Positions 8,322 to 16,480 of a DNA stretch of 24,237 nucleotides are shown piece by piece. Positions within the stretch are counted from its first letter, which is position 1; every line of letters begins with the position of its first letter. This DNA is from Chara braunii (Eukaryota > Streptophyta > Charophyceae > Charales > Characeae). The position numbers and the translations under genes were made by a program. The stretch spans positions 5,863,085 through 5,887,321 of the forward strand of contig BFEA01000003.1 of assembly GCA_003427395.1 (NCBI GenBank). Reading direction: 5' to 3'. The notes below the pieces were generated by a model. The model made no database searches, was not told the DNA's origin, and worked only from the letters and a program-made list of their open reading frames with translations.

Positions 8322-9530
8322 CCAATGGTTCGATTGGTTGCGAATTAGGGGTACTGTAGGGTATGATAGAATGACGAAACTTACCTTAAAATCCTTGATT
8401 CTAAGACAAGCAAAACTACTAATTAGAGAATTGAGACACTCGTTTGTCGTAAATATGGCCACGTCCTCAGACATTTAACCTATGTGTGTCAATGCGTTCG
8501 ACTATTTTAGTGATATGGTGACTACTCGTAAACCTTTTGACACACCAGATACGAATTTGGCGAATTACGTACCTTCTGGGATAATACAAATGTACATTTC
8601 TCCCTCTCTGCATCACAATCCTTAGAAGAATCCTTTACGGTAGGTGAACTTTATCGGGCAGTGAAACAGATGGCCCCGGGCAAGTGTCCTGGGACCGATG
8701 GTCTCCCGGTGGAACTATACCAAGAGTGTTGGGGAACCCTTGGGACCTTCCTACGCGAAATATATAATAATCTTCGGAGGAAGGATCTCGAACAAATAAC
8801 CTCCTGCAAAGGACTATATCCATTCCATATAAGAAGGGAGATAAAGCGGAGGTGAAGAATTATAGACCAAATTCGATCTTAAACGTGGCTTACAAGACAC
8901 TAGCTAAAGCCCAAGATTTGCGATTGGTCGAGTATTTACCTCAGTTGATTGGCCAAGAACAAGGGGCCTTTGTCAAAAGAAGGAATAATTTTGATAATAT
9001 TATGGCAACCATCCAGGCATTAGAGGTTATATATAACGAACGTCGGGATGTAGCGGTCCTCCTCCTGGACATGGAGAAAACTTATGACAAGGTGGGGTGG
9101 ACCTTTGTCCTAACCACCTTGTCAAAGATGGGCTTTGGACCTTACTTCAGGGATTGTGTAAGAGCGATGTATTCACAAGCTACGACAACAGTTCTGGTAA
9201 CCGTACGCAGGTCAAAGGAATTTCATCTGACCCGGTCATTAAGGCAGGGGTGTCCTTTAGCCCCTCTCCTCTTTGTTATTCAATTGGAGGTTTTGCTGGA
9301 CAATATTAGAAAAAATCCTAAGATAACAGGGTTCTCCCTCCCGGAACCCTAGCCAACGACTTGACAGTAACATGTGAAAATACAGTGCAATCGATGACAG
9401 AATTAAGACAGGTTTTAGATCATTATTGCATTTTTTTTTAGACATGTACAAACTGGGATAAATCTACATGCTTTCTTCCATCACATTTTGCACTCTGTGT
9501 AGACTGGGGTCTTACACCAGATATAGTACG
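8322..9530 (+). pseudogene. LINE-A ORF2, linker and reverse transcriptase part
   Basis: Reverse transcriptase makes cDNA at the nicked site. In order: QWFDWLRIRGTVGYDRMTK in the linker just after the MITE; SFTVGELYRAVKQMAPGKCP then GTDGLPVELYQECW (RT start); KKGDKAEVKNYRPNSILNVA; VLLLDMEKTYDKVGW (motif A, catalytic Asp kept); LRQGCPLAPLLFVIQLEVLL (motif B). A frameshift follows at about 9345. Motif C, normally F/YADD, reads LANDLTV, losing the first Asp. TNWDKSTCFLPSHF is the conserved NWxKS segment. The longest intact stretch is 8852-9352. Stops and shifts, and the loss of YADD, mean no activity. Confidence 0.9.
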
Positions 9531-10860
9531 GAATGACACCACTACAGAGAAACCTGCTGAGACAGAAAGTCACTCCACTGAAACTGGACATCACTCCAAG
9601 GAACAAGACAAACATTCACCCTCCCTCCATGGCTACGCCTCACCCTCCACCGACGCCCACACACTTGGAAAAACGTGTTGTATCTTCAAAACACGGCCAC
9701 AACCTATGCCCAACCAAATCACTACTACCCATTTTCTTACACCCACCCCCCTGCACGACTCACTGCACGCACATGCACTCACGTACCTGCAATCACTCCG
9801 TACTCATTCACCAGATGCTACCCCCCTCCTCTCTACTGCTCCCCACCTTCATCGCCTTCCACAACCCCTACAAGTCCCAAGGTGCCTGCCCATCCTTATC
9901 ATCATGATACTATATATCAACAGACCTCTCCCCAACCTCCTCCTCGCCTACGCTCAGAGTTCCTCTCTAACCGCATACTGCACTAATTGTCCCCTACACT
10001 CGGACCTTACGAACGAGTGTTCCTCATGGTGCGCTCGACATCTATGACAGCGAAAGAGCGCCCCTCTCGTGACCTCTCCCTCTTTCTCTCCACTGAAATC
10101 TGCAGTTTTGTGTGATCCCCCTTAGGATCGAACACTTTGTGACTGCTCCTCCTGCAGCCACACGGTAGCCAGTCTGGCAATCAAGGCGCTTAGGCGGACA
10201 CGATGGCAGCCAAGTTGAGCCAACAACACTGAGGTTATTTCCGACACTGAGATCAATGTGCACAAGGTGAGCAAATCACCCCCTTCACACCTCCTACCAC
10301 ACGCACCCTCCCTCGTTCACTCCCCCCAACCCTAACTTATGTTATTTGCTATTTCTCACTTCTCCCCCCTTCCCCTCTCCCTCTCCGTAACTCCCTAAGG
10401 TCTCCCTTCCAACCGCTCTTCTGATCTCCCTCTCCCTCCACTCATCTCCCCCCCTCTCTCTCTCCCCTCCCCGAATCTCCCCACACATTCTATATAACCT
10501 CCTAATGCCCCCCACTCCCTCTCTCCCCGGTACATTCCACCACTACCCTTTCACCTCTCCATATCCTTCTTTACATTCACCTGCTAACCGCCCCCCCAAA
10601 AAACATGCTTCTCCTCTTCTCTTTTCCCTTATTTTTTCTCTCTCTTCTCCCCGAAGTTTGGACTTCCTGTCCTCCCCCTCTGATGAGTCGTTCTTTGGGC
10701 GCAAACGGCGAAAAACGCTTTAGGGGTGCACCTCCCTCCCCTCCTGTTGGTCTCTTACCATCAGATGTGGGGCTCCTCATCTCACTTCCCATACTCCTTC
10801 ATCATCCTCATCTCCTCCCCCCTCCTTATTCCTTTCTCTCCCCCAAATTTCGTCCATGTC
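9531..10860. other. Pyrimidine-rich, strongly strand-asymmetric stretch
   Basis: From about 9620 the plus strand is dominated by C and T (CCTCACCCTCCACCGACG, CTCCCCCCCTCTCTCTCTCC). The open frames are Pro/Ser/His-rich by composition only and carry no domain. A less biased island lies at about 10030-10260. No repeat unit explains it; it may be an old, diffused CT/CCT microsatellite field. Confidence 0.6.
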
Positions 10861-10999
10861 GCAAGTTGTCAAAATGGATTGGGAAACCGGAAAAACAATG
10901 CTTGGATACATGTTTCTATGCTCTCTAATGAAATGCAATGTGTATTTCCCGTATACATGGGTTGTCCTTCTGCTTTTTGCAAATATTTGCAATGTTCTT

Positions 11000-11002
<3 letters not shown>

Positions 11003-11059
<57 letters not shown>

Positions 11060-11098
11060 GCGCGCACGCGCACACACACACGCAAAAAAAAAAAAAAA
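11003..11098. repeat. (CA)n-(CG)n-(CA)n-poly(A) compound tract, Z-DNA-prone
   Basis: About 21 CA units lead into about 12 CG units, then ACGCG, more CA units and a run of 15 A. Alternating purine-pyrimidine over about 80 bp with a CG core is the classic Z-DNA former. Confidence 0.95.
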
Positions 11099-11101
11099 GT
11101 T

Positions 11102-11343
11102 GTGGCAATTGTATATTTTCATATTCTGGCTGAAGATTCATTATGATTTTGCTCATCCTACAGACACACACACAGACCTATATTGCCACACTTCACCAAA
11201 TGAGAAAAACGGGATTGAATCTTCCCCTCAAACATGGAAGTATCCACTGCCACAACATGAAAATATAAACTGTCAAAGACCGAAAACGTGGCAGTGTATA
11301 TTTCGATGTTGTACCGACAGATTCATTCTCATTTTGCTCATCC
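11102..11343 (+). repeat. Pair of imperfect 57-bp direct repeats, 186 bp apart
   Basis: GTGGCAATTGTATATTTTC...GATTCATTATGATTTTGCTC (11102-11158) and GTGGCAGTGTATATTTCGA...GATTCATTCTCATTTTGCTC (11288-11343) share most positions. Each copy neighbours a microsatellite with a CG core (11003-11098 and 11354-11384). A weak third echo, CCTTCTCATTTTGCACG, lies near 11503. Confidence 0.7.
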
Positions 11344-11353
11344 AATGGATGAA

Positions 11354-11384
<31 letters not shown>
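11354..11384. repeat. (CT)n-(CG)n compound microsatellite
   Basis: About ten CT units run directly into about six CG units, then GTGTTTGTGCACGCG. It is a second, shorter Z-DNA-prone tract. Confidence 0.9.
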
Positions 11385-11399
11385 TGTTTGTGCACGCGG

Positions 11400-12432
11400 G
11401 CGACAACATTTGCATCAGACAGCTCCTCAATCCATACTCACACCGCGATTTCATTTCAATATATTTGTCCATCTTGGTGTATCTCCTATGTCCGTGCGGA
11501 AGGTTCCTTCTCATTTTGCACGTTGGCAGTCTACTCAGTTGATGCACACATGAAACTGTTGAATTGCACACGTGAGCTTGAATCGAGCGGCGACCACAAT
11601 TAAATACCCCCCGAATACTGCGTATCCCTCATGTTCAGAACAAACACCCTCAATGTCACCTAGGCCAGATAATGACCATGCCTAAGGTGGGGCTAGTGTT
11701 GGGCCGTGGCTTTGCAGCAACCCTCCCTCGGTCCCACCTACTTTGCTGCTTTGTTGATTCACTTTCGGGTACGAATTTCCCATCTCCAATTATCCCCGTT
11801 TCCCCTCTCATGGCATGGCCGCGGCAGGTTTACTTATTTATATAAGTAAATCTTGTAGATGTTGTTTGATGTTGGGGTTGGGTTGATCCATAGTGCCAGC
11901 GTACTAAGGCAATCCAAGAGGAACGATTTGGATCATAGTCGATTCTTTCTACCTTTCCCGTCAACGAAGTGTTACGTTGAAAGTCAATTCTTCGCTGCAA
12001 TCGTTTTGCGAGGGAGCATCTATGGAAAGGGTGATATCCCCAGGCTGTGGAATTTCGTCCGACACACGTCTTTTTGAAACTAGAAGTTAATTGTTTGAGT
12101 GTTTTTCCTTTCCAACAACCATAGTACCCACTCGACGCCGCTCCCCGTTATGGTCAATAGAGCCTGAGACAGTGACATTGATGAGTTCCTCACGGGAAGG
12201 ATGTACCACTGATCTGCCTCAGTATCGCAACAGTGATAGTTAATCCCATTGTCCCCTTCTTCTCTCTAACATCTAATCCTGCTAGCACCTTCCACTAATT
12301 GACAACATTAAATGGTTCCTTTTGGAAGGATTGACTTCAGAGTCTTTACCCTTCCGTGACCTCCTTCTCTGCCCTTCCTTCACTATCCTCCTCTTCTCCT
12401 AAGTCTACTGTGAAGCTATGGTAGGGATGACT
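11400..12432. other. Unassigned spacer
   Basis: Composition is balanced. The longest frames (such as 11859-12077 plus) show no domain, signal or repeat pattern. No RNA gene is recognised. Confidence 0.5.
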
Positions 12433-12514
12433 GGGTCTCGCATAAAGTGAGCATGCATTCGAGTGATAGCAGTGGGTCTCGCATAAAGTGAGCATGCATT
12501 CGAGTGATAGCAGT
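12433..12514. repeat. Exact 41-bp tandem duplication
   Basis: The unit beginning GGGTCTCGCATAAAGTGAGC and ending GAGTGATAGCAGT is present twice, head to tail, with no mismatch. That indicates a recent event or an assembly artefact. Confidence 0.97.
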
Positions 12515-13019
12515 AAATCCCCTTGATTCTTCTAGGTATGTACAAAGGACAATGAATGTTGCTCCACTCTTCCTTATATATATACTCTTAAAGCAAAATG
12601 CGGGTCTTGCGTGATGCTCCCATGAGAGAACCAAGAGGCCTGTGCAAGGAGAAGGAGTGGGGCACAGGCCGTCCCAAGGAAAAGCCTCTGCGAAAATGCA
12701 CAGCGAAAACAAAAATGTCGGGGGGCACAGGTAGGGGAAACGGGACCGGGGGCCTAGGGAGTAGGTAGGGCGGAGCGGCAACATGTTGATGTGATCGCGA
12801 ACGTGACTTTGCAAGCAAACGATGTGATCGTGGATGCGACTCGATGAGATGACATCTGTTTGGCAAAGGAGGTCGTAACTAAGAAAGGTTGGGGTGTGGT
12901 TGACTATTCGGGATTTGCCAATGGGTCGAGTTTGTGAAGGGTGCGCAACGGGCCAAGCACGAGTTGTGACTGATGTGAGGGTAACTCTCCCTCTCTCTCT
13001 TTTGGTGGCTGGGCAAAAG
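12515..13019. other. Unassigned spacer with a short diverged repeat
   Basis: Apart from the G-rich motif listed separately, GATGTGATCGCGAACGTGAC (near 12788) and GATGTGATCGTGGATGCGAC (near 12821) form a small diverged tandem pair. No gene is recognised. Confidence 0.5.
12734..12759 (+). other. Predicted G-quadruplex motif
   Basis: Four G runs with short loops: GGGG-AAAC-GGG-ACC-GGGGG-CCTA-GGG. Another GGG at 12768 could substitute. It meets the usual G3+N1-7 rule. Confidence 0.7.
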
Positions 13020-13300
13020 GACTCAGGAGGAGCTCAGGGAGGACGAGCAAGAGGGTTGATGGAGATGGAGGAGGGACATGGATAGCGACCATCAATGGAT
13101 GACAATGGAGGAGGACTATGAAAGGACTGCGAGGGGAATGCCATCAAGAACCATTGAATGTGAGGTTGGCGAGTTTGTGAAGGCGGGACAAGGAGGACGC
13201 AGGAGGAGGCAAGGAGAGGAGGAAAGAGGATGGGGATGGAGGAGGAGGGACTACTATGAATGGAGGAGGAAGGATGGACACACAAACAAGTTGGCAAGGG
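13020..13300 (+). repeat. Purine-rich (GGA)-type low-complexity tract
   Basis: GGAGGA units recur, for example GGAGATGGAGGAGGGACATG and GGATGGAGGAGGAGGGACTA. The open frame at 13078-13401 (Arg/Glu/Gly/Trp-rich) follows from this bias and is not supported as a gene. Confidence 0.7.
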
Positions 13301-13469
13301 AGGAGGACCACAACTGGAGAATGAGAGGGATTAAGATGAGTGCTGCAATTCGTCCTCAAACATGCAGGAATACGAGAACATGTAGAGGAGAAAGGATATG
13401 AGAAACATGGAGATGAAGAAGACGATGTTGAGGAGGTTTATTGCTTCCAAATCGATTTCCCCAATTAGT

Positions 13470-13760
13470 CGATCAATCCGACAATCAATCAACTAATTAA
13501 CCAATCAAGTAATCAATCAATCAATCAACCAATCAACCAATCAACCAATCAATCGATCAATAAATAGATAAATAAATAAAAACGGAGAGAATGTCAAGTG
13601 CAATAATCATGATCTTTTTAACCTTTTCCCCGCTTCCACCTCGATTGTCTCAATCAATCGATCAATCCAACAACCTATCAATCAATCAGTCAATCAATCA
13701 AAAGCGGATTGAATGCAAAGTGCTATCGTCATGTTTTGTTTTCCTTTTTCCCGACGTTTT
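13470..13760. repeat. (ATCA)n arrays within an imperfect tandem duplication
   Basis: CAATCAATCAACCAATCAAC-type units fill 13470-13581, and a shorter array fills about 13650-13700. Each array is followed by related unique sequence: AGAATGTCAAGTGCAATAAT (13588) and TGAATGCAAAGTGCTATCGT (13709), both then running into TCATG and a CCTTTTCCC-like stretch. So a unit of about 118 bp (array plus unique part) was duplicated and has since diverged. Confidence 0.75.
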
Positions 13761-14411
13761 TTTTCTAAACACTTTCATCTATCATTGGAAAAAAAAAAAG
13801 AGGTCTTGTGATTGATGGTAAGACTGATAAGATCTACGTCAACCAACCCTTGCTCCTCTCCATCAATCAGCCCTCCTTTTCACCAACCTTACACCTCCTC
13901 CTCGGAGTCCTCCCAGGACATCACCCCGTTTTCACCCAAATCTCCCTGCCGTTTGGAGCTTGTCGATCAAAACGCCAGTACTTTCTCAACTATTAGTGTC
14001 GAGCCTCAAATGGATTTGCTCGCTAAAAGGGATTTGAAGCAGCATAGACCTTTTTTTGGCTGGCGCCACCAGTCGTTTTCCGCCAGTAGTGCCGAACCCG
14101 CCCGCCTCCCGTGTTAACCGGCGGGCATTTGTTATTCAAGCAGGTAAAGGTACTGGTGGTTTAATGAAGTCTATAGATCGACCGTATCTTGCAACTGGAA
14201 ACGGTCTGCCTAGACACTTCACCAAAAAGAGAAGTAGAAATACATCCTCCATCATCATGATTTTCTGCCAAAGACACCATCCATAGATGTGGCTAGGAAC
14301 AGTCTGAAGACTCTGAACCAAACTGACAAGAATGGTCACAATAGTGATGATCTGGAAAGACGACATAACGAAACATAGAGAGTGACCGAGGCACAGAGAG
14401 ACAAACCTGGC

Positions 14412-14416
<5 letters not shown>
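13761..14416. other. Unassigned spacer
   Basis: An A10 run ends the (ATCA) region. Frames at 13808-14286 are serine/proline-rich without domains. No RNA gene or element end is recognised. Confidence 0.45.

Positions 14417-14493
<77 letters not shown>
14417..14493. repeat. (GA)n microsatellite with one AAGA interruption
   Basis: A long GA run with a single extra A near 14451 and an A-rich end. It lies about 170 bp upstream of the first LINE-B coding similarity. Confidence 0.97.
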
Positions 14494-14659
14494 GTCTACA
14501 CATATTTCTTCATTGTGTAGGTATACTTAAATTTCAGACATGTAACATAAACATCGCTAAGCCCGAACGTCTTTTTGTTGAACACAAGAACGTCTGTGTG
14601 TTGGCTATGTTGACATGGGTCCGCCCTTCGCCGCGACGGGTCCGCTTGTTGTCTTAATT

Positions 14660-15175
14660 TTTATTTTCATTGAGGAAGTAGAAGTCCACAAGCAACATGT
14701 TAACCTCGAGCAACAGGAAGATCTAGGAATACACATAGATACGATGAAAAAATTAAAAGATCAATTGTACCAGCACGAGCAATACAAATAGCAAGAAACA
14801 CGTATTTGTGGCAACTAACCATAGTTGATACAGAGGGTGCCATGAAGGCCCTGAACAACCTGGCCAAATAACGCGGCCATGTCTACTGCACAATGTGTAC
14901 AGATCGCTAGGGCCTTCTTCAAAGATCTCTTCTCACACATACCCAGCCTGAGGGAGCCAACAAGAATGAGTGAGATCAACGAATTCTGGCTGCCTCTAGA
15001 CAATCAACTCACACCAAAGCAGAGGGACCACTTGGAAAGACCCCTCACAAAGGATGGACTATGGACGACGCTTCTCTTAACGGATGAAGAGATGACCCCG
15101 GCGCTGGGCGGCTTCCCCGAGGCATTATGGGATCCCACCCAGGGTGGGGTGGTGTCGGCTGCATTCTTTTCTTGA
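14660..15175 (+). pseudogene. LINE-B ORF2, linker before the RT
   Basis: The opening frame (EEVEVHKQHVNLEQQEDLGI then MKKLKDQLYQHEQYK) is the helical linker seen between endonuclease and RT in L1-like elements. A frame change gives GAMKALNNLAK, matching the GDxxTKxFFxLAK segment. The longest open part (14879-15175) reads FFKDLFSHIPSLREP, NEFWLPLDNQLTPKQRDHLE, TDEEMTPALGGFPE, the usual run-up to KAPGxDG. The KAPG motif itself is not readable where the AT-rich insert begins. Confidence 0.75.
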
Positions 15176-15838
15176 GAACACTATATGTAGTATAAATTAT
15201 ATGTAGTATATTATAAAACAATTAAGTGAATGAGATTGAAAGAAATGAAAAGAGAATGATTTTCAATGCAAAAAATAATAGAGAGAATAAGTTCATTTTT
15301 CTTGTGTTGAAAGTGAACCTCGAGAATCAAAAAGTATACCTAATGAAGTAAAAAAATGTAAAATTTTTGTATCTGTATGACAACTAGTTACTATTGAAAT
15401 ATTTATACCTCGTATTTTATCGATTTTATCATAATGAATTTCAGAAAAAAATAATTGTTCCTTTATGCCAAAACGGAAAGCCAAAAAACGAACGAAGCTG
15501 ACGATCGAAAAAGGGATTTGAACCCTCAACCTTAGCCTCGAGAAAGTTATATTTTACCATAATGATTAAGCTATTTCCGTTATCAATCCACTTTGTGGTG
15601 CGCTCGGTATGAGGTGAGGGACCGTAGGAAATAAAATTAAAAAAAAAAAGAATATGCTCTTGCGAGTACGGCTTGCCAGCAGAGCAAAGTGGGCCTAAGT
15701 AGATCTGAACTACAAACTTTACAAACGATATGACACTCCCTTTTCCACGACTTGATGAAAGTTGATGTTCTTTTATGACGCATCATGGTAGACAACAAAT
15801 ATGGGGGAGTTGGTCGGTTAGTGAGTCTTGTCCTTTTT
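15176..15838. mobile_element. AT-rich insertion in LINE-B, identity unknown
   Basis: Base composition changes abruptly to AT-rich, and LINE similarity stops at its left edge and resumes on the right with GDKINIKNYRPITL. It opens with a repeated ATATGTAGTATA motif and contains a minus-strand tRNA-like sequence (15504-15580). It has no terminal inverted repeats that I can find and no sure target duplication; the edges are therefore approximate. A SINE-like, organelle-derived or other filler insert are all possible. The minus-strand open frame at 15293-15529 runs into the tRNA-like part and is not supported as a protein. Confidence 0.5.
15504..15580 (-). tRNA. Degenerate tRNA-like sequence (pseudo-tRNA or SINE head), CTC anticodon position
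   Basis: On the minus strand an A-box-like TAGCTTAATCATTATGG and a perfect B box GGTTCAAATCC are spaced as in a tRNA. A 77-nt cloverleaf can be drawn. The acceptor is ACGGAAA/TTTCGAT (five of seven pairs), the T arm GAGGG-TTCAAAT-CCCTT, the anticodon arm TAACT-TTCTCGA-GGCTA (CTC at 34-36) and the variable loop five bases. The D arm is weak, with a long loop. Mismatches argue against a working tRNA. It may be a nuclear pseudo-tRNA, an organellar tRNA fragment or the Pol III head of a SINE. Confidence 0.45.
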
Positions 15839-16480
15839 TTACAAGAAAGGAGATAAGATAAACATAAAAAACTACCGTCCTATCACTTTAGTAGCGTCCT
15901 CAAGGACATCATCCACTTGGCCCAGATGGGCTTCATACGCAGCCATATTATCTAGGAGAATATCCTCCTTGTAAAAAAGCAAATTATCACATAACTAACC
16001 AGAATGCAACCTTCATAATCATCAATTATGAGGAGGCGTATGATCATGTCGATTGGGTTTTCCTCGACAAATATTTTACATAAGATGAATTTCGACCCTC
16101 TTTTCCATCGCTGGGCAGAAATTCTCCACCGCAATGCTAGCACCTGTGTACAAATCAATGGTTCCCTCGCCCCAGAGTCTAGACTGCACCCTCAATGGGA
16201 AAGGGGATCCCATTGCTCCCTTCCTCTTTTTGATTGTTGTGCAGACTCTGTCAGAGAATTTGAGGAAAGATTGAAACCTCCAAATTGAATGTATAGCGGT
16301 TACAAACATCCCAGAGGAAGCCACGTCGGTGTGTTCCCTCTTTGCCAACAACTTCATTGTCATGATGGAGATCACTGCTCACAACTCGAGAGAGTTCAAG
16401 AACCTCATGGACAAATTTTGTTCGGTGTCTGATATGAGGGTAAATTGGGAAAAGAAAACACTAGGTGACTAGGGTGGTGG
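15839..16480 (+). pseudogene. LINE-B ORF2, reverse transcriptase part
   Basis: Right of the insert the frames give GDKINIKNYRPITLVASS, then a shortened stretch, then NATFIIINYEEAYDHVDWVF (motif A; the catalytic Asp position now reads Asn-Tyr-Glu). KMNFDPLFHRWAEILHRNAS and TCVQINGSLAPES follow, then KGDPIAPFLFLIVVQTLSEN (motif B) after a frameshift. Motif C reads CSLFANNFIVMM, where F/YADD has become FANN, losing both Asp residues. MRVNWEKKTLGD is the NWxKS-like segment. Several stops and shifts are present. It is not active. Confidence 0.87.

Larger units (their letters stand above)
4078..9530 (+). mobile_element. LINE-A: decayed L1-like non-LTR retrotransposon, interrupted by a MITE
   Basis: The order ORF1-like protein, AP endonuclease, then reverse transcriptase is that of L1-type LINEs, which copy RNA into DNA at a nicked target. 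All frames are broken by stops and shifts. ORF2 is cut by a 525-bp transposon at 7797-8321. Homology ends just after the RT 'NWDKS' region near 9530, so the C-terminal domain and zf-RVT are missing. No terminal repeats or poly(A) tail are visible, and the 5' limit is set by where coding similarity begins. Confidence 0.8.

Noticed and set aside
10110-10185. Minus-strand GTTCGATCC with a D-arm-like GGCTACCG, possible tRNA
   Set aside because: The stems do not pair, and no acceptor or anticodon arm can be drawn.
13078-13401. 107-codon purine-rich frame
   Set aside because: Explained by GGA-type composition; no domain.
15293-15529. 78-codon minus-strand frame resembling organelle-type protein in composition
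   Set aside because: Its N-terminus translates the tRNA-like T arm, and no known organelle protein was recognised.
15683-15760. Second tRNA-like arm on the minus strand
   Set aside because: Only a T-arm-like hairpin (GTAG..CTAC) is convincing; no full cloverleaf could be drawn.
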